Below are positions 23,863 to 34,681 of a stretch of DNA of 64,000 bases, piece after piece. A program made the position numbers and the translations under genes. The stretch comes from Aquanectria penicillioides (Eukaryota; Ascomycota; Sordariomycetes; Hypocreales; Nectriaceae): contig PYIU01000003.1 of the NCBI GenBank assembly GCA_003415625.1, positions 5,332,001 to 5,396,000 of the forward strand. The letters are read 5' to 3'. How positions within the stretch are numbered: position 1 is the first letter of the stretch; the number at the start of each line of letters is the position of its first letter. The notes under the pieces were generated by a model. It was not told the DNA's origin, did not search any database, and was given only the letters and a program-made list of their open reading frames with translations.

Positions 23863-24755
23863 TTACTCCACCATGGTTTCTGCAGGCCAGCAGAACCAGG
23901 TGACGACCATGCAGGCCTTCAATCCAGCTGCAAGCCACAGAGCCCCCGCGATGCCAATAGGATTGTTTGAAAAGACTCCCCCGAGGACCGCACCACAGAG
24001 AAGCAGCAATGGCGCTGCAACTCTGCGATTCCGCGTCACATTCTGCAGCGCAAACAACTCCTGGTCCGAGAAGAGGTCGCAGTAGATACTCGTGAGGACT
24101 ACGCTAGTGAGGGCGTTTTGCTGCAACGCACGGCTCGCCACTGCCTGCCCGCAACTCTGGAAGGCGATAAGGGCGATGGGCAGCAAGACGTTCCACGCCA
24201 GAGGATCACTGCTGGAGGCGGGCGGGTTTGTCGTGATGATGATGGCCGCGGCGAGAGTAAAGAGCGCCTGAGCTGCAAAAGACGCGCACAGAACCCAGCG
24301 GCGTCTCGGCGAGAACAGCCTGTGAAACCGGGCAAAGAAGAAGGACCCGAGACAGAAGCAGCTGATGGAAGTTGCTGACTTGAAAAGCCTAGTAGGCGAT
24401 GATGGGCCCGTCGATATGAGCGATGCGAGCCCTAGCCCAACGTAGACTGTGTTGCCTATCTCGGATGTTAGTCTTGGCAGTTGTCAACAATTTCAGCTTG
24501 CGACTGACCGGTCTGCATGGACACGAACGCGCCCCATACTTGGATCGAGGCGCTATCGAGCAACCCAGTTACCATGTAACAGCCGAGGAGGACCGCATCT
24601 GACCAAGAGCACGAAATGTCGTGCATCATTCGATGGCCCCATTTCGCAAGCCCCGAATGCCTCTCGAGGCCCTGGAGAAGAGGCGCCTCCTCATCCGCAA
24701 CGCCATTGGGGGCGCCGTTGCCAACGGTGCCGTACCCTCCTCTTCGGCCTGCCAT
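23863..24755 (-). CDS. DUF1275 (YoaK-like) integral membrane protein
   Basis: Function unknown. Two exons, 24509-24755 and 23863-24455, with a 53-base intron whose donor is GTCAGT; 279 residues. The splice rebuilds the family hallmark LQTGNTVYVGLGLA-type turn (here FVSMQTGNTVYVGLGLA). About six hydrophobic helices follow, with an Arg/His-rich loop (RFHRLFSPRRR) after the second or third and the conserved FQSCGQAVASRAL segment. The start at 24755 (MAGRRGGYG) is the first ATG in the frame. The family is common in bacteria and in filamentous fungi, where it is often in accessory regions. No neighbour indicates a pathway. Confidence 0.88.
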
Positions 24756-25515
24756 ATCACAAAACAAATCGACGAGCTGAGCTTCATAGCGCGCACTGAC
24801 TGCTGACGTCGAAACACCGCACGGAGGACAGGTGAACGAAACGTTGAAACTTCGACACGATTCACACGTTTGTTGCGTTCATGACGGATCGGATTTTGGC
24901 CCTGGATTGTGGAGACTCGAATGAAAAAAAATGGACTGAAACCTGAATGTCTTGCCAAGCCGCTATCCACCGAGATAGCCGTTAAAGTCTCAAACTTTGA
25001 ACTACATCCGTTAAGCTAGTGGCTTCGGTATGAACTCTATATTCGTTTGAAAAGAGGGCCATCTGCGATTACTCTGAGCGGGCCCTCAATTGTGGATGAA
25101 GCTGCTACGGCATTGTTGAATGCAGGAAGCTCTATTCGGACAGCAGCTAGGGATGATGTCATGCCCCACCAATACCCGTGGGCATCAAACACAACTAACA
25201 CGGCTTCATTTCATCTATGCAGAGCTGCATCACGGACTTGATCGGATGCCTTCTCCATGTTTAAAATCAATGAACTTGTAGGATGGCACCGTGTGCCTCT
25301 CCGTTTTATATATTGTATGTTTTACACGAGCTTTTCAGCATCCCACGTAACCTCATTCATACAGACATCAGATATGATGGGACCTGCCAATAAATTCACT
25401 ATTCACAAGAAGGTAATGCAAAGAAGGTAAAGAAGCCTCAAGTTTTCAATCCCATCGTTCCTCCACAAAATTCCTCCCATCAGCCCTCCATGCCTTCATC
25501 AACACGGCCTGAGGC
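24756..25515. other. Intergenic region, no gene seen
   Basis: Upstream region of the DUF1275 gene and 3' flank of the large secreted gene. AT-richer after 25240. Nothing recognisable. Confidence 0.5.
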
Positions 25516-27700
25516 TTATTTCCAGGGCCAACCGGCAGCGGCCGCGGGGGTAGCGGTCACGTAGACGGTCTCAGTCACGGTGTGGGCGGCAGAGCAAGTC
25601 TTGTCCTTTCCGCTGCTGCTGCCGGAGCTGTTGCTGCCAAGGCTGCCGGGGTGGCGGTGGGGCGGACTCGGCGAGTGCGAGTTCGGATCTTCTTGGTGCG
25701 GGTGAAAGCAGTAGGAGTGGCCTTGGGGGTCTCGGTCTGGCTAGCACCGTACTCATCGTCGCAGTCATCGTCATCAGAAGCAGGGGCGGTAGGAGTGGCA
25801 ACGGGGTCTCAGTCTGGCCAGCACCGGAGTCATCATCGCAGTCATCGTCACCAGAGTCGGGGGTGGAAGGGGTGCTAGAAGGGGTGCTAGAGGGGGTGCT
25901 AGCAGGCTCGGTGGGGGTGATGACGGAGGTGATGATGGTGGAAGGCTCATAGACAGCAGAGGTCTCGCCAGCAGCGGCAGAAGAGCCGGCGCCAGAGTCG
26001 GAGGTGGGGCTGGCCAGGATATCAGAAACGCCCGAGGTCAGGGTCACGAGCGAAGGGCGGGGAGCATCGGAGGGGAGCGAGGTGGTGGTTCCCTCAGCAG
26101 CCTCGGCCTGAGCGGAGGTGACGGCGACAGCGGCGGAAGAGGAGACAGCTACGACGGAGCTGGCGGCAGCCTTGGAAGAGGTGACGGCAGCCTTGGTGGA
26201 CTGAGCGGCGCTGGCAACGGCAGAGGTAGCCTTGGAAGCAGCGGCGGTAGAGGAAGCAGCGGAAGCGCTGGCGCTGCCACTGCTGCTGGCACCGTTGGTC
26301 ATGCAAGCGAACGACATCTTCTGGACGTTGGAGCCGGTGGTGGCACCAGAGAGGGACCAGGTCATGGAGACGTAGGGCCAGCAGATGCGGCCGTCGGACA
26401 TGGTGACCATGTCGCCGGCGACGTAGACGTTGTCGGAGCTGATGGACTCGCCAGTCTTGGAACCGGTGCTGGTGACGAGCTGGAACTTGGTACCGGCGAA
26501 GGTTCCTCGGCAGCCCATAGCGTCAAAGTCGCAGATGGGGTTGGAGATCTCCTCCCAGGTGACAAGAGCGTTGGTGCCGTCAAAAGCGGCGACGTGGGCG
26601 TTGGAGCAGTCGTTGGAGCCGCTGGTGATCCAGTTGACCTGGCTGTCACCGTCGGCGGCACCGACAGTAGAGGTGGCCTGCTCGCCGTTCAGGGTCTTCT
26701 TGTCAGTGAAGGTAGCGATGGCAATGTTGCGGTTGTTGGTGCGGTTCTCGGCGGTGGTGTAGCCAGAGCCCATCCAGGAGTTCTCAGTGAGGTCGATGGC
26801 ACCACGGGAAACCCAGGAGAAGATGTAGGCGTTAGAGTCGATGAAGCGGGAAAGGACACTGTAAGAGCCGCTCATTCCGCCCATGGGCTCGTTGGAAGCA
26901 CCGTTGATGACATGCTCGTTGGAGACCTTGACGCCGTTGTTGGTCATGCCCTGGGTCTCGGTGTTGAGCCAGATGGCACCCTGGTCCTCGGCGCAAAGGG
27001 AAGCGAAGGGAGGAGCATCAGCCTCCTCGAAAGCAATACCGGTGTTGTGAGAGCAGCCCCAAGAAGAAGAGGCGCCAGAGATCTCCTTGAGGGTACCGTC
27101 GGTGGTGATGTAGCGGATGGCATCACCGTAGTGGCCGGAGGCGGAACCGGAGTAGGAAGTGACAACGATGTAGGCGGCGTAGTAGCCGGCCTTCTCGGAG
27201 AAGACGAGATCACCGTTGATATCGGGAGAGCCGAGCTTGTCGCTGGAGTCAATACCGGAACCACCGAGAAGAGTTCGGAAGGTCTTGGTGCCGCTGGTAT
27301 ATCGGTAGAGGACAGGGATGGGGATAGTGGAAGACTCGCTAGAGACAATCTCGTTGGTCAGGATAGCGAAACCATCGTTGTGGCAAACGAGACCACCGGC
27401 CTCCATACCGGCGGAGAGTGTGACGGTATCACCAACAGCGGCGAAGGTGGAGGGGTTGACGCCCTGGATGTGGACGCCAGTGCCGCTGGAGTCGAGGTAG
27501 GCGATGAAAGCGCTGGATCCATCGGGAGAGACACAGAAGGGGGTTCGGCGATGGTGAGGGTATCCGGTCCAGTAAGCCTCCTTGATAGGGTTGAAGGAGC
27601 TGGTGAGGGTCAGGGCATCGACATGGCTGGCGAGCGAGGAGGAGGTAAGGCTTGCGGCTGCGAGCGCCAGGCAGGCAGCGAAAGAGAGAAGTCGCGACAT
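25516..27700 (-). CDS. Large secreted protein with Ser/Thr/Ala-rich stalk and repeated acidic-Cys tail; two apparent 1-base frameshifts
   Basis: Unrecognised family, predicted secreted: signal peptide MSRLLSFAACLALAAASLT. Residues about 30-470 look like a globular repeat-rich beta domain (many short Gly/Asp turns, PFCVSPDGSSAFIAYLD, WGCSHNTGIAF), followed by an Ala/Ser/Thr stalk and a tail with repeated acid-Cys units (DDDCDDDSGAGQTETP and then DDDDCDDEYGASQTETP). Read literally the frame ends at 25571. The tail shows two slips in CCCC runs, near 25812 and near 25646; adding one C at each gives the repeat above and a terminus TVTETVYVTATPAAAAGWPWK with TAA at 25516-25518, and 729 codons exactly. 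No GPI signal. No intron. Cell-wall or extracellular role is inferred from composition only. Confidence 0.8.
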
Positions 27701-29909
27701 CACGGTGGTTTTCAGTGACGAGAGAATCGGTGTAAGTCGGCGTATACACACAAAAACAAAACAAAAATGAGAGTGGTTTCGGTCGGATTGGTAAAGATCG
27801 TCAAAAAGAAATCAAAGAATGTAAAAAAAAAAAAAGGACCCCAGGTCAAAAAAAAAATCCAATGCCGTGGAAAGGATGAAGATGTTGCTTCTCTACTCTT
27901 GGGCCCCGAGAGAGCTGCATTGTCTCTTTTTAAACGGCGGCATCGTCTTCGCAACCCCCGACCGCAACTTGGCAAGCCGGGAGCTACGGCTTCGGCCAAG
28001 ACCTACGAATCCGGAATTCCAATCGGTGGAAAAACTCGAAACGTCCCGTATACACTGGTTTCTCGGTGCTGGGGCACTGTTTGTGCAGCCTCTCATTTTA
28101 CATCAGACAGGTAACAGGCGAGGGGGGGAGGATACGGCTAGGTTAAGGCGTTTCAACCCCCGGTCACGCTGTGGCAGGCCGGGATGCGCCATCAGCTCAC
28201 GCCGCAGACCCTGCGCTTCGGTTCTGGCAAGGCGGCGTATGGTGGACTTACTGGTGGAGAAGTGGGCGGCCGTGTGTCCAGTCTGGGCCTAATTCCAAGC
28301 GTGGGTTCGGGGAGCCATACCATGAGGGATAGTTTCGAAGGTGGCACTTCTGACAGTAAACGAGATGGTACCGGGAGCATCACGGGCAACACGAGGCCAC
28401 ATCAGAAGATGGCCGACTCTGTGCTCTGCGGGGTGCCATCCCTAATTTCATAGAGTTTGATCTCGATTCTCGTGACTAGCGTGATGTTGATTTCGGGACG
28501 AACATGCCGTGGCGAGATGGCCGCCCCACGGTCCGTCTTGTTGGGGAAGACGCCATCTCGGTTGACGGGTGAAAGACCCTTACGGCTACCTTTGCAGGCA
28601 GGTATTCCCGTATTTCTTTGGTGGTTTAGTGATTACTTGCCGCCATGAAGCTTCTGGGAGGCAGACCAGGCCCGGGGTCGGGCCTCGAAAGCCTCGAGCT
28701 CGAGAGCCTCGACCAAGGGTTCTGTCAGCATCCCTCCCCCTGTTTCGCGAGGTTTCTGAATCCTCGGATTCGCAAACTTCAGGATCAAATCTAATACCTA
28801 CCTAAGCCGCTCGAACCAACTGCTTATTAATTTTAACGCCCGAAGAGAACCAACGATGATGGCTTTGAAAAGGGAAGGTGAGATGAAGTCCGCCAATTAG
28901 GTCACACGCACACCACCTCTGACCGAAGCCTTTGATGCAACGAAGCAAGTGTGCATCGTGATGCTGCTCATCTTCCAACAACTCATAGGAAGCGGTGTCC
29001 CGTCCATCATTGCCATGATGAGAGACCCGACAAGGTCTCGGCCGCACCGCTGGGAAACACGTCGACCCAGCCAACGCGGCTTCTGGATCAGCAGGCAGCA
29101 GAGCAGGGACTGGTTCGATCTGCCGGGCGGCGCGGGAAACGAGGGGGATCATCAAGATGTAACCCGCCATGACGAGAAATAACGGACGTAGTATTGCGCT
29201 GTTGCAGTGGTGCGAGACAAGAAACGGGATGAAACGCGACTCGTCAGGCACAGAATAGTCAACGACCACAAACCCGCGCTTTGCTGACTCTCTGCCCCCT
29301 GGTCCGCTTTGTCAACTGGATCCACGAAGGAAGCGGAAAAATAGGTTCCTAAATAGGCTGGCTGTGTTAGTTGCAGAGCATACGGATAAAGTTTATATGG
29401 AATCGACCGCGAACCGCCGGGCTGGTCAGGGGTCTCAGGGGCGGGGGGCGCTAACACCTCTTCCTTACGACCCTTCTCGAAAAGCCTGCACAAAGCGAGA
29501 GAGACCCCTAAAAATTTTTTTTAAATAAATAAATAAATAAATAATTAATTAATTAAACGTCCATAAAAGCCAAGCCTTCCCCAACACGACACGACACGAC
29601 ACGGGCAGCAGAGCCCCCTCGGCCTTAAGCGAAGCCCAGCTGTCGTTGGCTGGAAGGAGTCTCGAGACGCTGGAGCGGCCGCCCTACACCAAGCTATGCC
29701 AATTCTAGCGCCGCAAGACTCACCCAAATCCTCGTATTGGCAGTAGTTGAGCCAAAAATGTCGGCGTTTTTGATTACGCAAAGATGCCTAATAATAACAG
29801 GTGCCGTTCAGGGCCATTTTAATGCCCCTCGAGACCGTAGTTTTCGTCTCGCATCTTTCCATCTCAACACCGCATATTTTCCAACCATTGTAAATCACCT
29901 ATTTCACCC
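27701..29909. other. Intergenic region, no gene supported
   Basis: Begins with the secreted gene's promoter (A runs near 27820-27860) and ends at the upstream region of the membrane-protein gene. Minus-strand frames at 28802-29269 and 29152-29493 could form a small gene by splicing but show no domain or convincing start. AT-rich tandem at 29523-29556 and ACACG tandem near 29584-29602. Confidence 0.45.
29523..29556. repeat. AAAT/TTAA AT-only simple repeat
   Basis: About five AAAT-type units followed by TTAA units, all A/T. Low-complexity repeat between two gene-poor stretches; no function proposed. Confidence 0.8.
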
Positions 29910-31042
29910 ATGACCAGCTTTGCGGCCAGACCCTGGGGGGCGCTGTCCTTCAGCGACTGCCTCGGTGCTGTCGCCATCGTCAGTGGTGTCGTTTCGGCCG
30001 GCTTAGCGCTCTGCGTCTTCCTCGCTGGCACCGTTGTCTCGCACAGCGGCGGCAGCGACCACCTATTTCTGAGGGACTTGGCGCTCGTCTCAGTAGGCTA
30101 TCCCCGCTTCTAGCATCTGTGCTTGTGCTGCCTTCTATCGGCGTCGCTTCTGACCGCGCCGAGTACTGACCCGCTGTCGTGATGCTGTAGTTTGATGGAA
30201 TCGTTGCCAACAATGACACGTCCGAGTTCCTGGTCCATCTGCACTGGTTTGTAGGCTCATTCGGTTGGGAATATCCCGACGCTCCCGATGGAATCCCCAA
30301 GGCCGGCTTCGCCTCACGAGGCATCCGCTTCTCTCTCGACATCGTCAAGAACCTTCGAAAGATTGCCGGCGATCTTAAGCTCCCAGAGGATACCTACGAT
30401 TGTCCCCGGCCTGGTCCCCAGGGAAAACACTGCAAGAACATCTTCTTCGAAGCATGGCGATCCTTCTTGGTTGTGGATGGTCTTCCCATCGTCATTTGGA
30501 TCATCTGGGTCATGGTCATCTCTGCCATTCTTCTCGCTCTCTTGAACCTTGCTCAAGAATGGATGATTCGAAAGCGACCATACTGGATGCGGTGCCGATG
30601 CATTATTGGCAAGCGCTATTGCCCATGCCCTCGAGGCACCAAGGAGGAGATTGAGAAGCTTGACGATTTTGTTTGGGATAAAATTCGCATGTATTTCTGG
30701 GGCGTGAATGCGCTCTATTTCTTGCTCCCCGCCGGTCAAGCTGCCCTTACCTCAATCTTTCTCCTCAAGTACATCGGCGCTATGGATGAGAGGCTGCCCA
30801 AGGGTATCAGCATGGCGGCTAGAAGGAACATGAAGGCTGAAATAATGCTCTGGGCTGCTTTCGGCTTCAGCGTATTGAGTGCGCTTTGTATGTTGGTGAA
30901 GTGGTGCTTAAGCAGGAGACCGAAGGGATGGATGGACGGCCAAAATCTCGGCCAGCTAGAGCGGTCGGAGGAAAATGAGCCTGAGGAGGCCTCTGGCAAC
31001 GAGAGGAGAGAGGATGGCAATGACGCAAGGTATACTGACTAG
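29910..31042 (+). CDS. Orphan four-helix membrane protein
   Basis: Unrecognised, 344 residues. Exons 29910-30092 and 30191-31042, spliced in frame as LALVS|FDGIVANN. Hydrophobic helices at about residues 17-42, 157-180, 234-256 and 278-300. Between helix 1 and 2 is an extracellular-like loop of about 110 residues with one glycosylation sequon (NNDTS) and two Cys (YDCPRPGPQGKHC). A Cys-rich basic segment (RCRCIIGKRYCPCPRG) follows helix 2 and could be palmitoylated. The C-terminus is hydrophilic and acidic (ERSEENEPEEASGNE). Topology resembles orphan fungal plasma-membrane proteins; function unknown. Confidence 0.75.
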
Positions 31043-31720
31043 AAGTTGACCTTTCGCGGCATAGAAACATGAATATTGAAACAAGCATACACTGAAGGTT
31101 AGGGTTGGGCTGATCAAAGTGTTTGTTGTGTTATGTTGTATAGTCCTCGATCCCCAAATGGTTGGAGGCTGAATGAATGAGATAAAAATAGAACCCAAAA
31201 GCTACCTACTCTACGGCGATCCGCCGATTGGACACTTGGGCAGGAGAGATGTGAATCTCATCTTGCGCTATTGGCTCCTGTTCATTTGTCGCGGAGAATA
31301 TAGCCTGTTATTGTACTCAGTACCTGTTGTAGGGTGGTACCTTGCACTTTTGCGATATTACGCAGTGGTATTTCTACGTGACAGTATTCAATTCGGCATC
31401 GTTCGTGAGAAGTCAGCGAGGGGAATGCCAGTGATAAGCTTATCTCGACTCAGCCGGCTCTCAACCAAATGAATGCCGCCGTATTTGCCATGTACCCCGC
31501 AACCCGCGATCCATGCGGCGCTGACGCGGGTGTAAGTAGTTCGCACTTATCTCCATGAACCGCTAAAATACCCATGGGGAGCCGGTCACATATCTATCGT
31601 CCGGAACCGGACCCGGACCGGTGGAGTCACCGATCGGTGCCTCTTTTATAACGACTTGCCTCGTCCCTCCGCTCGACGACGACGCCGCTCAGGAATCTCG
31701 CACATCACCAGCTGCCCAGG
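31043..31720. promoter_or_regulatory. Upstream region of the aldolase/adducin gene
   Basis: 678 bases without a gene. Near its right end are overlapping CCGG/CCGGAC-type blocks at about 31598-31623 and a TTTATAA box-like sequence at about 31644-31650, some 75 bases before the start codon. TATA function is inferred from position. Confidence 0.4.
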
Positions 31721-32870
31721 ATGTTCTCATCGGCAACACTACGAGCAGCACCGCTGCGACGGCTTGCGGCGCGCCAGTCTATCCGCTCCTTTAGCCATGC
31801 CAAACCCCAATCTCGCCTGTTGATCCCCTCTCAACAGGCCGCCCGGCGTCTCGTGAAGCCCCAGACCAAGGCGATCCAGCATTCAGCCTCATTCGCTACC
31901 AGCGCCGAAGCCACCGCTCCCGCCTCGGAAACCAGCCCTGCGCAGAAGGAGAACCAGAACTTTGCTGCTGTTGCAACGGGCGGCATTCCTTACCCGGGCA
32001 TCCCCAAGATCGAGGATCCTTACAAGAAGCGCCAATGGCAGCTCGAGCACATGGCGGGTGCATTCCGCGTGTTTGCTCGGATGGGCTTCACTGAGGGTGC
32101 CGCTGGTCACATTAGCGTTCGTGATCCTGTTGACCCTGACACTTTCTGGATCAACCCGTGAGTAAACTTGCACTGGTTCAATTATATAAGAAGAGATTTT
32201 CTCACACTAATATAGTATGGGTGTTCATTTCGGCATGATGAAGGCCAGCGACATGGTCCACATCGATGAAAACGGCCGGGTCATCGGTGGCAACCGCGTT
32301 GCCGTCAATGCTGCTGGCTTCATGATTCATTCCGCCATCCACAAGGCCCGTCCCGATGTCCACGCTGCCTGCCACACTCACTCCAAGTACGGCAAGGCCT
32401 GGTCGACCTTTGGGCTACCGCTTGACATTATGAACCAAGACGCTTGCATGTTCTGGAACAACCAGAGCGTGTACTCCAGCTTTGGCGGTGTGGTGTTGGC
32501 TGCTGAGGAGGGCGAGCGTATTGCTGAAGCCCTGGGCCCCGTAAATCGCACCGTGATTCTTCAGAACCACGGGCTCCTCACTGCTGGTGGAACAGTTGAC
32601 GAGGCTGCGTACCTGTTCTCCTTGATGGAGCGTTCGTGCGAGGTGCAGCTTCTAGTCGAGAGTGCTGGTCTTCCCAAGGTGGCTATTGGCGAGGAGGAGG
32701 CCAAATTTACCTATGAGGTTAACGCGGACCCAGTAAGTTGAATCTAGTGCGATAACTTTTGTTATGATTATATGCTAATATGAAATTAGGAAACTCTGTA
32801 CACTGAGTTCCAGCCTGACTTTGAGTACGAGATTTGGAAGTCCAAAGGAGAGCTCACAAGGGGCATTTAG
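31721..32870 (+). CDS. Class II aldolase / adducin head-domain protein
   Basis: Zn-dependent aldolase/epimerase-fold protein; the exact substrate is not known for the fungal members. Exons 31721-32157, 32216-32732 and 32790-32870 give 344 residues. Domain covers about residues 105-320: GFTEGAAGHISVRDP, the metal-ligand HxH in ACHTHSKYG and a further His in LQNHGLLTAGG. The N-terminus (MFSSATLRAAPLRRLAARQ) is Arg/Ser/Ala-rich without acidic residues, like a mitochondrial presequence, and about 85 residues longer than cytosolic relatives, so mitochondrial import is plausible (inference). Introns are 58 and 57 bases. No pathway partner adjacent. Confidence 0.9.
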
Positions 32871-33179
32871 AAAGTAGAACCAATCTGATACCACAAATAG
32901 AATCATTAAACCAAGAATAAGGGCTCATGCCTTCAGAATTAGATTTAAGAAGAAAAAACCTGGAAAATGGCACGGCCCATGGGCATTACTATCCCGCCGA
33001 CATCAATATCGCCTAATTTGCTGTCCATATCCTTTTGTCTTCGTCGTCTACTTTCAACTCAAGATACTTTTAGGGCTATATTCACTAAGAATAGGATTTA
33101 TGGCTCATTGAACTACCTTACAAAGTCATCTTACAAGGGTGAGTGCACTTTCATGCAACACAAGCAACGGTCAGTCCCC
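32871..33179. other. Short intergenic region between convergent genes
   Basis: 3' flanks of the class II aldolase and amine oxidase genes. AT-rich; nothing else seen. Confidence 0.5.
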
Positions 33180-34681
33180 TTAAAGTCTAGGAATCATCAA
33201 CCCGTCTGCCATCGGCTTGACAATACTCAAAACCTCTTCAGCACACCTGCTTCCAGAGGCTAGCGCGCCTTCAATGTGTCCTCGCCAGACATGGCTAGTC
33301 TCAGAGCCTCCAAAATGAATTTTATCCTCGACCGCCCACTGATCCTGCGCCAGATCACGCATGTTGGCGGTGGGCACGACTGGGCAAGGGACTTGGCGGC
33401 TCCAACTCTCAGCGTCGAAATCGGCCCATTCAATCTCGACAGGGTTCGGGAGGGGTGCGGAATCGTTGAAGAGATCATTGAAGTGCGCCGTGAGGCGAGC
33501 GCGACGCGAGCATCGGCATCGGTTCCACAGAGCACGACCTGCCTCACCCGCAATAACACAGGTGAGCGAGTAGACACCATCAGCATCGCAAGAGGTGTCT
33601 CGAGTCTCCCAGAAAGGCCCCTCGATGCTCTGTGAGAAGCCACCAAGGCCCTTCTCACGCCACCACGGCTGCTCGTAGGTTATGACAGCCTCGGCGTGGA
33701 AACCCGGCTGCTCGAAGGTCTGCATACACTGCTTGCACTCACTAAGGGCAGGGCTGAACTCAATGCTGGTATATGATGACGTGGGAACAGCAAGAATGAC
33801 GCGGGAGCACTGAAACACTTCGCCAGAGATCGTCGTCAGAACAGCTTTGTTGCTGGATGTTTGGTCGATCCACTGGACGACCTGAGAGAGATGGAAGGAG
33901 CCGGGAGCAAGACGATCGGCCAGGGCGTTGCAAAGCGAGTTTGCACCGTCACGGAAGCGAAGACGACGACTGGAGCGAGCAGGCTGACCGATGGCGTTGA
34001 GGAATCCGCCGGCCGTCTTACAGACGAGGAGGAAATACAAGGCGGGGACTTCGGTACTGGCGAGGCCAAAGATGGTTGCGGTCCAGGCATCGGCGAGCTT
34101 CTGGATGACGAGAGTAGCGCCTTGAGAGACCACAAGCTCGCGGACGTTCATGGAGCCGAATTTGGGGAGCGAAAGCGCCGGGTTGTTGAGGTCGACATGC
34201 TGAGAGAGGCCATCGAGGTTTTCGCAGACTCGCGTGTAAGATCTCTGGTCCTCCTCGGAAAACTAGAGATGAGGGTTAGAATGCTCTTGGGCAACTTCAT
34301 CTATGCCATTGATACGAGTACTCTCAAAATACTACTTACGTTAGGAACAGCACCATACTCGTAGCTGCCGAAGCCCTTCATTACACTCTTGCCAGCGACA
34401 AGCTTCTCCTCCATCACCTCAACGCCAAGGTCACGGACGAGATTGTAAGCGCGGGGTTGGTGGACATCATCAATCCAGCCGCCAGACACGCCATCCCGGA
34501 GGCGGCCTCCTAAGTTTTGGTGAGCGTCAAGGATGAGGCATGAGATGCCGGCCTGCTGAAGCTCGAAAGCGGCATTGAGACCACTGAGGCCGGCACCGAC
34601 AACGATGACTTCGGCGGAGCGCTTCGGATGGGAGACGAAGCTCCTGTCTCGGGGAATTGCATCAACGGAAATGGTAGCCAT
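33180..34681 (-). CDS. Flavin-containing monoamine oxidase family protein
   Basis: FAD-dependent oxidation of amines to aldehydes with release of H2O2 and ammonia; substrate not identifiable. Exons 34340-34681 and 33180-34262, 77-base intron; 474 residues, close to the family's usual size. Dinucleotide-binding motif VVGAGLSGLNAAFEL at about residues 27-41, then DAHQNLGGRL (the GGR segment contacting FAD), and C-terminal FGGSETSHVWRGHIEGAL, the flavin-binding end motif. It ends in MIPRL rather than a peroxisomal SKL-type tripeptide, though PRL is a weak variant. The start at 34681 precedes the motif properly; a poly-T/A tract just upstream closes the frame. Confidence 0.92.

Noticed and set aside
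26594..27718. 374-residue open frame opposite the large secreted gene
   Set aside because: Val/Gly/Asp-rich antisense shadow created by the codon bias of the real minus-strand gene, which has a signal peptide and sensible domain structure.
28802..29493. Two minus-strand frames that might be spliced into a small gene
   Set aside because: No convincing start, domain or conserved splice junction; kept as unsupported.
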